Assembly: GCA_027484885.1 (NCBI GenBank)
Contig: JAIXSD010000122.1
Location: 1-6,633 of the forward strand
Reading direction: 5' to 3'
DNA: 6,633 bases
DNA from: Rubrivivax sp.
GTDB lineage: Bacteria; Pseudomonadota; Gammaproteobacteria; Burkholderiales; Burkholderiaceae_C
Shown here in pieces: positions 1 through 6,633 of the stretch (position 1 is the stretch's first letter; each line of letters starts with the position of its first letter). The notes beneath the pieces are model-generated. The model was not told the DNA's origin, ran no database searches, and saw only the letters and a program-made list of their open reading frames with translations. Both the position numbers and the translations under genes were made by a program.

Positions 1-3000
1 GCCGAGGTCTCGGGCAAGCAGGAGCTGGCCTACAGCGGCCGCACCGATGCGCGGGCGGCGAAGGGGCGGACGGGGGATTTGTTGCTGGATCCGAGCACGC
101 TCGAAATTCGCGGCGGCGGCTCGGGCAGCGGCAGTCTCAGCGGCTCGGTGGTCTATGAGAAAGACCTGGAGGCTCAGTCGGCCAACATCGTGCTCGAGGC
201 CACCAACAACATCACCTTCAAGGATCTGCGCGCCACCGGCAGCTCGGACGGCGTGCTGGACCTGGCCGACGGCGTGAGCTTCACGGCCGTGGCCGGCCGC
301 GGCGGGCAAATGAGCGGCGACCCGCGTGACAAGATCGGTGTGATTCGCTTTGAGCAAAAAGACGACACCCTGCGCGTCAACGGCGCCGCCGGCATTCTGC
401 TGATCGCCTCCAACTGGAACTCGGGCGAAGGGGATGCAGTCAACAGCGGCAGGGCCTCGGTGATCAATGTGCCGCACCTGGTCGCAACTGGAACAGGTGG
501 CAACCCCTCTGGGCCGCTGCGCAACTATGACCTTCGCTCGGCAACCCCCGGTGCTGTCGATCCCGGCACCATCACCGTCTTCGGCGCCAACGGCATCACG
601 ATCGGAGGCAGCGTCAGCAGCCACGGCGGCTATGTGCGCCTGTGGGCCGATGCCGACTCGGGCACGGGCGGCGCCTTCACACTGAACGCACCGATCAGCA
701 CCGCAGGCGGCAACGTCTACCTGGCCTCAGGCAGTGGTGGCATCGCCATGAACGGACGCATCGATGTGGGATCCGGGCGGCTGTTCTTTGACCGCGAGAC
801 CGGGTCCTACCCGGGCGGCGTCGGCCCGGACGGCCCCAAGGTTCTGGCAGGACAGATCCATGCCACCGGCGACATCGACGTCAACACCGCCTTCACTTTC
901 AAGGGCGGCGCGAGCATCTTCACCGACGGCACCATCCGTTTCGGCAGCGTTGGCGTCAATCTCGACACGGGCACCGGCGTGCTGACGCTGCGTGCCGACA
1001 AGGTGGACTGGGGCACGGCCACCCTCAACAACCTGAGCACCGCATCCCTGCGCCTGGAGCCCTACGACAAGGCCACCAATATGGTACTGGGCGATGCCAA
1101 TGGCTTCGCCTCGCCGGCCACGCTGAACAAGCTGCCCGGCGTCAAGAACCTGACCATCGGCCGTGAAGACGGCACCGGCACCATCAGCGTGCCGGGCAAC
1201 TTCAGCTTCAGCGCCAGCGGCTCGTTCGAGATGGTCAACAAGACGGTGGACATCAGCGCAGGCACACTGACCAACACCAGCGGCGGCATCACGCTGACCG
1301 GCGACACCATCAACATCAGCCAGACCGTCACTGCCAACGCAGGCAACGGCAAGGTCACCCTGCGCCAGATGACAGCCGCCAACGAGCTGCATCTGGGCAC
1401 AGGCCTGAGCAACGCCACCCTGGGCCAGATCAGCGCGGCCACGCTGGAGGTGGGCCGCAGCGATGGCGGCAATCTGGTCTTTGACAACGACATCAGCACC
1501 CTGGCCAGCACCGTGCACCTGAAGAGCGGGCAGCGCGTGATCGGCGTCAACGGTGGCGTGTCGGCCAGCCGCGTCGCCGTGAGCGCGGGCGCCGGTGCCA
1601 CCCTGACCGACAGCCGCTTTGACTTCAACACCCTGGCGCTGGAGGTCGGCGGCAACACCGAGGTGCAGCAGCTGGGCAATGCCGGCTGGAGCCTGGGCTC
1701 GGTCGATGGCTTGAACGGCCTGACGGTCAAGCCCGGCAGCAGCCCGACGGTGCAGCTGCAGGCCCAGGGCCGCCTGGGCCTGAACGCCCCGCTGGCACTC
1801 AACAACAGCAGCGCCATCCTGCAGCTTCAGTCGGCCAGCGGCTTCGATGCCGAAAGCGCCGTGCTGAGCGGCCAGAGCAGCAGCACGCTGGAATTCAGCG
1901 TCAGCGGCGCGCAAAGCGCCGTGCACATCGGCGGCACGGGCGGGCAGCTGAGCGCGGCTTCGATCAACAAGCTGGGCGGCGTGGACACGCTGCGCCTGCT
2001 CGCCAGCGACGACACCGTGCTGGCCCATGCCTTCAGCGCCTCGGTGCAGAACAAGGTCGACATTCAGGCCCAGCGCCTGACAGTGGACGGCGCCCTCAGC
2101 GCCAGCAGCGGCAGCTTGCACCTGAGCGCGGCCCAGGGCGGCCTGCAGCTGGACCATGCTGTCACGGCCGCCAACACCTTGTCGCTGAACGATCAGGCGG
2201 GTGTAGGCATCTCGGGCCGCGGCGTGTTGACGACCCCCAAGCTCGCTGTGCGCAGCAGCGGCAGCGTGCAGCTCAAGCCGGGCAGCAGCGGCCACCAGGT
2301 GGGTGAAATCGCAGCTGATGTAGGCGACCTCGCCTTCAACAGCAGCCGCCGCCTGACCGTGGGCAGTGTCGACGGCCTGAACGGCGTGCGCGCCAGCGGC
2401 AGCGTGGACCTGCGCAGCAGCGGCGCCAGCAGCGATCTGGTGCTGAACCAGGCGGTGGTCGCCAGCAACAGCGCCAACATCGCCCTGCCCCTGCTGCTGG
2501 AAGCCGGCCGCCACTTCATCAACAACGCCGGCAGCAGCGCGGTCCAGGCCAGCGACGGCGCCTGGCGCATCTACTCGACCGACCCGCGGCTGGACACGCG
2601 CGGTGGCCTGACGCCAGCCTTCAAGCAGTACGACGCCAACAGCGCCAGCACCGTGCTGGGCCAGGGCAACGGCATGCTCTACCGCGTAGCACCCGTGCTG
2701 CAAGCGCAACTCAGCGGCACGGTCAGCAAGGTCTACGACGGCAACACCACCGCCACGCTGAACGCCAACCAGCTGCAGATCACCACGGGCGCCATCGACG
2801 GCGACAGCGTGAGCCTGGGCAGCGCACAAGCCGTGTACGACAGCAAGAACGTGGGCAATGGCAAGACCGTTTCAGTCAGCAATCTGACCATCGCGGCCAG
2901 CGCTCAAGCCGGCAGCGTGGCGGTCTACGGCTACCGCAGCCAGGCGGTGAGCGCCGACATCGGCGTGATCACCGCGCGCAGCCTCGACACCACCGGCCTG

Positions 3001-5505
3001 CAAGTCGCCGACAAGGTCTACGACGGCAACAGCCGCGCTGAGCTGCTGGCCTCCAGCTTGAGCGGCGTGGTGGCCGGCGATGCCCTGAGCCTCAGCGGCA
3101 GCGCCGCTTTTGCCGACAAGAATGCCGGCCGCAACAAGGCCGTGACCATCAGCGGCCTGGCACTCAGTGGCGCCGATGCCGGCAACTATGTGCTAAGCAG
3201 CGACCGGGCCAGCACCCAGGCGACCATCACGGCCAAGACGATCACGGCAGGCGCGTCCACCGTGGCTGGCAAAGTCTACGATGGCAGCACCGCCGCAACC
3301 GTCACGGCAGGCGCCCTGCAAGGCGTGATCGGCGATGACCAAGTCGGCCTGCAAGCGAGCGCCCAGTTTGCCGACAAGAACGCTGGCAAGGACAAGGCTG
3401 CCACCATTGCTCTGGCCTTGAGCGGCGTAGATGCCGGCAACTACCAGCTGGCCAGCAGCACACAAGCGGCACAGGCCGACATCACGGCCAAGACGATCAC
3501 GGCAGGCGCATCCACCGTGGCCGGCAAGGTCTACGACGGCAACACGGCCGCCAGCGTCACGGCTGGCGCCCTGCAAGGCCTGGTCGGCAATGACCAGGTC
3601 GGCCTGCAAGCCAGCGCCCAGTTCGCCGACAAGAACGCTGGCAAGGACAAGGCAGCCACGGTCAGCCTGGCCCTGAGCGGCGCGGACGCCGGCAACTACC
3701 AGCTGGCCAGCAGCACGCAAGCCGCCAAGGCGGACATCGCGGTCAAGGTGATTGCGGCTGCTGCGTCCACCGTCGCCGGCAAGGTCTACGACGGCAGCAC
3801 CGCCGCGTCTGTCACAGCCGGAGCCCTGCAAGGCCTGGTCGGCAATGACCAGGTCGGCCTGCAAGCCAGCGCCCAGTTCGCGGACAAGAACGCAGGCAAG
3901 GACAAGGCTGCCACCGTGAGCCTCGCCTTGAACGGCGTGGATGCCGGCAACTACCAGCTGGCCAGCAGCACGCAAGCCGCCAAGGCGGACATCGCGGCCA
4001 AGGTGATTGCGGCTGCTGCGTCCACCGTCGCCGGCAAGGTCTACGACGGCAGCACCGCCGCGTCTGTCACGGCCGGTGCCCTGCAAGGCCTGGTCGGCAA
4101 GGACGAGGTCGGCCTGCAAGCCAAGGCCCAGTTCGCTGACAAGAACGCTGGCAAGGACAAGGCTGCCACCGTGAGCCTCGCCTTGAGCGGCGCGGATGCC
4201 GGCAACTACCAGCTGGCCAGCAGCACGCAGGCCGCCAAGGCGGACATCGCGGCCAAGACCATCAGCGCCGGGGCATCTACCGTCGCCGGCAAGGTCTACG
4301 ACGGCAGCACGGCTGCGTCTGTCGCGACCGGTGCTCTGCAAGGTCTGGTCGGCAATGACCAGGTCGGCCTGCAAGCCAGCGCCCAGTTCGCCGACAAGAA
4401 CGCTGGCAAGGACAAAGCCGCTACGGTGACTTTGAGCCTGAGCGGTACCGATGCACGCAACTACCAGCTGGCCAACAGCACGCAAGCCGCCAAGGCGGAC
4501 ATCGCCCAGCGCCAACTCGGCGCTGCGGCCCTGCAAGCCCTGGACAAACGCTATGACGGCAGCACTCAGGCCAGCCTGGGCGCGGTGCAGCTCCAGGGCG
4601 TGCTGGCCGGCGATCAGGTGCAAGGCCAGGTGCAGGGCCAGTTCCTAGACGCCGCCGTGGGCCACGACAAGCCGGTGCAGATCAGCAGCGTGCAGCTGAG
4701 CGGCGCCGACGCGCAGAACTACAGCCTGGCTGCCGCCAGCATCCAGGCCTCTGGCAGCATCAGCGCGCCGCCGGCCAGCGATGCCACGGCCGCCACCTCC
4801 ATCACCCCGCCGGGCGGCAACAGCACGCGTTCGGGCGGACAGGCCGGTGCCGGTGCCGGTGCCGGTGCGGGCACGGGTGTGGGTGCGGGCGGGGCCCTCT
4901 CGCCAGTCGGCGGCGATGCCACGAACGCGGCGGGCAGCCAGCTGGTGGAGTTCAAAACAGGCCCGGGCGGCGCGACGCTGAGCGCCGACGCAGCTGGCGG
5001 CAGCCAGGGTCTGGGCAGCGCCGCGGCATCGGAACTCAAGGGCGGCGGCAGCGTGGCCCGCTTCGACACCGAGCAAGCGCTGTCGGCCCACGGCCGCGTC
5101 AGCATCGCCGTGGCGCAGGGCCCGCTGGAGCAGCCGCTGGCCGCCGATGTGCCGCTGTTCAGCCAACACGCCAGCGCGGCGCTGGAACCGTTGGGCCAGT
5201 TCAAGCTGACCGATCTGGGCGACAGCCTGGCCGTGGTTCGCGGCTCCCAGCAGCCCTCGCCCCTGCCGGAGCCGCAGCGCACCCTGCGCTACAGCGGTGA
5301 AGCCTTGCTGGTGCTGCCTGGCGATCAAACCAGCAGCCTGCGCCTGAGCTTTGGTGAGGACGGCAGCCTGCGCGTGCGCACGCCGGCTGCGGCCGCCGAA
5401 CTGGGTCATGAGCTGCTCAGCGCCTATGCCTTGAGTGCGCTCAAGCGCGATGCCGGCATCGGCGTTGACCAGGTGCGCTCGGTGGTTTTGAGCTACGTGG
5501 AGTGA
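1..5505 (+). CDS. Filamentous-hemagglutinin-like two-partner-secretion exoprotein with eight YDG repeats (5' end missing)
   Basis: The frame is open from base 1 to the TGA at 5503-5505, giving 1834 visible residues with no start, signal peptide or TPS domain. A TTG at 79 falls inside the conserved motif LLLDPSTLEI (residues 27-36) and is not a start. That motif, preceded by YSGRTDARAAKG, is typical of FHA/HMW-type exoproteins just downstream of the TPS region. Residues 37 to about 840 are Gly/Ser/Asn/Thr-rich and beta-helix-like, with recurring phrases such as NKLxGVxxL and SVDGLNG. Residues 855-896 (WRIYSTDP to LYRVAP) are the junction that usually precedes YDG domains. YDG tyrosines lie at residues 912, 1007, 1093, 1178, 1263, 1348, 1433 and 1518. 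An Ala/Gly linker (about 1615-1630) and an unrecognised C-terminal domain (about 1640-1834) follow. I see no cysteine, as is common in TPS cargo. The likely role is a large surface or secreted adhesin-like protein exported through an FhaC-type partner encoded elsewhere. The ligand and any true adhesin activity are unknown. Confidence 0.93.
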   Translation, partial: AEVSGKQELAYSGRTDARAAKGRTGDLLLDPSTLEIRGGGSGSGSLSGSVVYEKDLEAQSANIVLEATNNITFKDLRATGSSDGVLDLADGVSFTAVAGRGGQMSGDPRDKIGVIRFEQKDDTLRVNGAAGILLIASNWNSGEGDAVNSGRASVINVPHLVATGTGGNPSGPLRNYDLRSATPGAVDPGTITVFGANGITIGGSVSSHGGYVRLWADADSGTGGAFTLNAPISTAGGNVYLASGSGGIAMNGRIDVGSGRLFFDRETGSYPGGVGPDGPKVLAGQIHATGDIDVNTAFTFKGGASIFTDGTIRFGSVGVNLDTGTGVLTLRADKVDWGTATLNNLSTASLRLEPYDKATNMVLGDANGFASPATLNKLPGVKNLTIGREDGTGTISVPGNFSFSASGSFEMVNKTVDISAGTLTNTSGGITLTGDTINISQTVTANAGNGKVTLRQMTAANELHLGTGLSNATLGQISAATLEVGRSDGGNLVFDNDISTLASTVHLKSGQRVIGVNGGVSASRVAVSAGAGATLTDSRFDFNTLALEVGGNTEVQQLGNAGWSLGSVDGLNGLTVKPGSSPTVQLQAQGRLGLNAPLALNNSSAILQLQSASGFDAESAVLSGQSSSTLEFSVSGAQSAVHIGGTGGQLSAASINKLGGVDTLRLLASDDTVLAHAFSASVQNKVDIQAQRLTVDGALSASSGSLHLSAAQGGLQLDHAVTAANTLSLNDQAGVGISGRGVLTTPKLAVRSSGSVQLKPGSSGHQVGEIAADVGDLAFNSSRRLTVGSVDGLNGVRASGSVDLRSSGASSDLVLNQAVVASNSANIALPLLLEAGRHFINNAGSSAVQASDGAWRIYSTDPRLDTRGGLTPAFKQYDANSASTVLGQGNGMLYRVAPVLQAQLSGTVSKVYDGNTTATLNANQLQITTGAIDGDSVSLGSAQAVYDSKNVGNGKTVSVSNLTIAASAQAGSVAVYGYRSQAVSADIGVITARSLDTTGLQVADKVYDGNSRAELLASSLSGVVAGDALSLSGSAAFADKNAGRNKAVTISGLALSGADAGNYVLSSDRASTQATITAKTITAGASTVAGKVYDGSTAATVTAGALQGVIGDDQVGLQASAQFADKNAGKDKAATIALALSGVDAGNYQLASSTQAAQADITAKTITAGASTVAGKVYDGNTAASVTAGALQGLVGNDQVGLQASAQFADKNAGKDKAATVSLALSGADAGNYQLASSTQAAKADIAVKVIAAAASTVAGKVYDGSTAASVTAGALQGLVGNDQVGLQASAQFADKNAGKDKAATVSLALNGVDAGNYQLASSTQAAKADIAAKVIAAAASTVAGKVYDGSTAASVTAGALQGLVGKDEVGLQAKAQFADKNAGKDKAATVSLALSGADAGNYQLASSTQAAKADIAAKTISAGASTVAGKVYDGSTAASVATGALQGLVGNDQVGLQASAQFADKNAGKDKAATVTLSLSGTDARNYQLANSTQAAKADIAQRQLGAAALQALDKRYDGSTQASLGAVQLQGVLAGDQVQGQVQGQFLDAAVGHDKPVQISSVQLSGADAQNYSLAAASIQASGSISAPPASDATAATSITPPGGNSTRSGGQAGAGAGAGAGTGVGAGGALSPVGGDATNAAGSQLVEFKTGPGGATLSADAAGGSQGLGSAAASELKGGGSVARFDTEQALSAHGRVSIAVAQGPLEQPLAADVPLFSQHASAALEPLGQFKLTDLGDSLAVVRGSQQPSPLPEPQRTLRYSGEALLVLPGDQTSSLRLSFGEDGSLRVRTPAAAAELGHELLSAYALSALKRDAGIGVDQVRSVVLSYVE
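3241..4515 (+). repeat. Tandem 255-bp repeat array encoding five near-identical YDG modules
   Basis: Five head-to-tail units of exactly 255 bp (85 codons) start at 3241, 3496, 3751, 4006 and 4261. Each encodes one YDG domain with the landmarks STVAGKVYDG, TAGALQG (ATGALQG in the fifth unit), VGLQA, AQFADKNAGKDKAAT and NYQLA. By hand count the units at 3751 and 4006 differ at 14 of 255 bases, and their first 65 bases are identical. This implies recent duplication or ongoing gene conversion. Diverged modules flank the array: YDG codons at 2734 and 3019 upstream (spacings 285 and 258 bp) and at 4552 downstream, still 255 bp from its neighbour. The period is a multiple of three, so copy-number changes keep the frame. 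YDG domains are known as stalk-like repeats in large bacterial surface proteins, and here they probably form an extended rod near the C-terminus. Confidence 0.95.
4843..4890 (+). repeat. In-frame GCCGGT hexamer microsatellite (Ala-Gly linker)
   Basis: Four perfect GCCGGT hexamers (4843-4866) are followed by four degenerate ones (GCGGGC, ACGGGT, GTGGGT, GCGGGC). They are read in frame as alternating Ala-Gly with one Thr-Gly and one Val-Gly. The tract sits in a flexible Gly/Ser/Pro-rich linker between the last YDG module and the C-terminal domain. Slippage by whole hexamers would change linker length by two residues without shifting the frame. Confidence 0.9.
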
Positions 5506-5580
5506 GGCCCAGCACCAGGCGCTGAGGCCACCCACACATCAACAACGGAGGAAAGCAGGCCCATCGTGGCCCTGTCACCA

Positions 5581-5645
5581 AGCCGGCGCAAGACCGGCGG
5601 CTCTCGCTCTTCGCAGCAGCCGGCACAGACCGGCGCGCAAGAGCC
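5581..5645. repeat. Pair of near-identical small hairpins (CCGG-type direct repeat)
   Basis: An 18-19 bp motif occurs twice: AGCCGGCGCAAGACCGGCG at 5581-5599 and AGCCGGCACAGACCGGCG at 5618-5635. Each copy folds into a 5-bp GCCGG/CCGGC stem with a 6-7 base loop. A further GGCTCT (5599-5604) pairs with AGAGCC (5640-5645) and would enclose the second hairpin. The layout resembles REP-type intergenic elements or an mRNA 3'-end stabilising structure. With only these two copies visible, the class cannot be decided. Confidence 0.5.
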
Positions 5646-5667
5646 CCCTGGTTGGGGGACGCAGCCC

Positions 5668-5711
5668 AAGGCCCCGAGACGCGCAACGCGCCGTCCGGGG
5701 CCTTGTCTTTT
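5668..5711 (+). terminator. Intrinsic terminator of the exoprotein gene
   Basis: AAGGCCCCG (5668-5676) pairs perfectly with CGGGGCCTT (5696-5704) to give a 9-bp GC-rich stem. A small inner GCG/CGC helix can form in the loop. A moderate T-tract follows (GTCTTTT, 5705-5711). It lies about 160 bases after the exoprotein stop and points in its direction of transcription. On the opposite strand the stem is followed only by TTGGG, so it should work poorly that way. Confidence 0.75.
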
Positions 5712-5746
5712 GTGGAGCACCCGCTGGCGCACAAAAAAAGGCCCCG
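5696..5746. repeat. Long inverted repeat bridging the two terminators
   Basis: The left arm, 5696-5714 (CGGGGCCTT, GTC, TTTTGTG), is complementary to the right arm, 5730-5746 (CACAAAA, then AAGGCCCCG). This gives 9 plus 7 paired bases with a small internal loop (GTC opposite A) around a 15-base loop. It uses the 3' arm and T-tract of the plus-strand terminator and the A-tract and near arm of the minus-strand terminator. It therefore competes with both shorter hairpins. Confidence 0.7.
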
Positions 5747-5768
5747 AGGCTGGGCAGCCAACGGGGCC
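5733..5768 (-). terminator. Intrinsic terminator of the M35 peptidase gene
   Basis: Read on the minus strand, GGCCCCG (5768-5762) pairs with CGGGGCC (5746-5740) in a 7-bp stem. An inner GGCT/AGCC helix (5748-5751 with 5756-5759) extends it, and seven uninterrupted T follow (the A run at 5733-5739 on the plus strand). It sits 85 bases past the peptidase stop codon. The clean T-tract makes it the stronger of the two terminators in this region. Confidence 0.85.
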
Positions 5769-5853
5769 AACGAGGGGAGAGGTCAAGAATCAGCAGGTCA
5801 ATCGAAACACGGCGTCCGGGACAGGCTCGTCCGCCACGGACACCGCTCAAGCA

Positions 5854-6633
5854 TCAAGGCAGCGGTGGGCTGTTTTCCGCGAAATATTCATGGCTGTCGG
5901 CGTTGTCCAGGGCCTTGGTCGGGTTGGACAGGGCCAAAGACTTGGCGGCAGTTTGGCCATAAGCCCAGTCATCCGTGCCCGCCACCACATTGAAATGGGT
6001 CATCTCATGGATCAAGGTGCCGGCCTTGGAATCGGTGCCGGTCAGCGGCGCGCTCCAGAAGGCATTGCAGAGGTAGATTTTGTACGGCTGGGTCGGGTAG
6101 ACGTAGGCGTAGTAGCTCTGCTTGCAGCTGCAGTCGAGCGTGACCGCCTTGTTCTTGAAGGCGTCATTGGTGGCGACGAAATGGGCCTTGGCCGTGTTCC
6201 AGCGCGCGCTGGTGTAGGCGCCAAACCAGGTTTTGTAGCGCTGGGTGCCCGAACCGGCTCCACTCAGATAGTTCTGCGCAGTCTGCGCATAGTTGGAAGC
6301 GGCACTGAAGGCGCTGGCCAGCGTGGACTTCTGCGATGCCGTGCAGTTGCCGGTGTAGCTGACGCTGCCGGCCAGCGAGGGGTTCTGCGGCTCGACCTGC
6401 ACCCGCGACTCGGCCAGCGGGCTGCGGCCTTCCAGCCAGATGTAGGTCGGGGCCAGCTCGCCGAGGGTGGCGGCACCCGAGTGCTTGCCCAGACCGATGT
6501 ACTCGATGGCGTAACGGCCGTTCTGGCTCAGGTCGTAGGTACCGGTCAGCTCGGCCTCGAAGGTCTGGGTTTCGCCGGCGGCCAGGGTCAGGTAGTCGGC
6601 CTCGGTCAGCGGGCCACGCTTGACCACCGGGCC
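5854..6633 (-). CDS. M35 (aspzincin) peptidyl-Lys metalloendopeptidase (5' end beyond the window)
   Basis: The minus-strand frame is open from the window edge to a TGA at 5856-5854, giving 259 visible residues. A GTG at 6627 could be taken as a start, but GP precedes it in the same frame. The KRGPLTEADYLTLAAGE segment after it belongs to the N-terminal beta domain of bacterial M35 enzymes, so the real start and signal peptide lie outside. Numbering from that GTG, the catalytic domain is about 91-257. It has HEMTH (His207, Glu208, His211) and GTDDWAYG, giving third zinc ligand Asp220 and Tyr223, and ends with NADSHEYFAEN. Cysteines 95, 166, 168 and 187 match the two disulfides of the fungal enzyme GfMEP. 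Asp244 and Glu247 match its S1' acidic pair, so cleavage on the amino side of lysine is predicted. The roughly 167-residue catalytic length also agrees. It is probably a secreted, zinc-dependent protease made with an N-terminal prodomain. It converges on the exoprotein gene and is transcribed separately. Confidence 0.93.
   Translation of the reverse strand, partial: GPVVKRGPLTEADYLTLAAGETQTFEAELTGTYDLSQNGRYAIEYIGLGKHSGAATLGELAPTYIWLEGRSPLAESRVQVEPQNPSLAGSVSYTGNCTASQKSTLASAFSAASNYAQTAQNYLSGAGSGTQRYKTWFGAYTSARWNTAKAHFVATNDAFKNKAVTLDCSCKQSYYAYVYPTQPYKIYLCNAFWSAPLTGTDSKAGTLIHEMTHFNVVAGTDDWAYGQTAAKSLALSNPTKALDNADSHEYFAENSPPLP

Larger units (their letters stand above)
5506..5853. other. Intergenic region between convergent genes
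   Basis: These 348 bp separate the stop codon of the exoprotein from that of the peptidase. I find no convincing gene. The region holds two small hairpin repeats, a short CCCCC-TGGTT-GGGGG hairpin (5644-5658) and two intrinsic terminators facing opposite ways. A GGAGG at 5547-5551 resembles a ribosome-binding site. The nearest GTG (5566) is 14 bases further on, and its frame runs through both terminators and then antisense to the peptidase, so I do not call a gene. No promoter is recognisable, as expected between convergent genes. Confidence 0.85.

Noticed and set aside
79..81. TTG as start codon of the exoprotein
   Set aside because: It encodes the first leucine of the conserved LLLDPSTLEI motif, and family-typical sequence (YSGRTDARAAKG) is encoded upstream in the same frame.
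727..2829. 700-codon open frame on the minus strand inside the exoprotein gene
   Set aside because: Its composition (Ala, Gln, His, Val and Arg runs) is the expected antisense shadow of a GC3-biased, repetitive gene. No family motif is visible, and the plus-strand frame has clear protein-family features.
3241..4515. CRISPR-like direct repeat array
   Set aside because: The units are contiguous 255-bp coding repeats in frame, with no short repeat/unique spacer alternation.
3193..4623. 476-codon minus-strand open frame with internal repeats
   Set aside because: Its repeats simply mirror the 255-bp YDG units on the other strand. The period is a multiple of three, so any open antisense frame repeats as well.
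5652..5993. 113-codon plus-strand open frame and several minus-strand frames in the intergenic region
   Set aside because: They span terminator hairpins and gene ends, lack a plausible ribosome-binding site and have no recognisable protein features.
6625..6627. GTG as start codon of the peptidase
   Set aside because: The frame continues upstream to the window edge and the GTG falls within the N-terminal beta domain. No signal peptide follows it, so the gene is truncated by the window.
5503..6633. The exoprotein frame stays free of stops from just after its TGA to the window end, suggesting read-through or a frame starting at GTG 5566
   Set aside because: The extension crosses two intrinsic terminators and then lies codon-for-codon antisense to the M35 peptidase. 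It is open only because that gene avoids TTA, CTA and TCA codons. The encoded sequence shows no domain.

Overview
The window is very GC-rich with strong GC3 codon bias. It holds two large protein genes that converge on a 348-bp intergenic region. Base composition, codon use and the pairing of a two-partner-secretion exoprotein with a secreted M35 metallopeptidase suggest a betaproteobacterium, probably of the Burkholderiales (Roseateles/Pelomonas/Rubrivivax-like). That placement is an inference, because no rRNA or other marker gene is present. Both genes run off the window, so neither true start codon is visible.

Region 1 (1-5505, + strand) is the C-terminal 1834 residues of a filamentous-hemagglutinin-like exoprotein. 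It opens just before the LLLDPSTLEI motif that usually lies downstream of the TPS secretion domain. About 800 residues of repetitive beta-helix follow, then a W-x-IYSTDP...LYRVAP junction. Next come eight YDG modules, five of them near-identical 255-bp tandem copies, then a Gly/Ala hexamer-repeat linker and an unrecognised C-terminal domain. No cysteine occurs in the visible protein. The TpsB/FhaC-type outer-membrane transporter expected to export it is not in the window.

Region 2 (5506-5853) has no convincing gene. It carries a pair of small GC-rich hairpins and then two intrinsic terminators, one for each converging gene. The two terminators share the arm sequence GGCCCCG/CGGGGCC. As a result, the 3' arm of the first can also pair with the 5' arm of the second to form a long alternative hairpin.

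Region 3 (5854-6633, - strand) is the C-terminal part of an aspzincin (MEROPS M35) peptidase of the peptidyl-Lys metalloendopeptidase type. The zinc ligands, four cysteines and both acidic residues linked to lysine specificity in the fungal enzyme GfMEP are all present at matching spacing. The two genes have separate terminators and opposite orientation, so they are not an operon. Both products are probably exported. A functional link between them (a lysine-rich surface protein beside a Lys-specific protease) is only a speculation worth testing.
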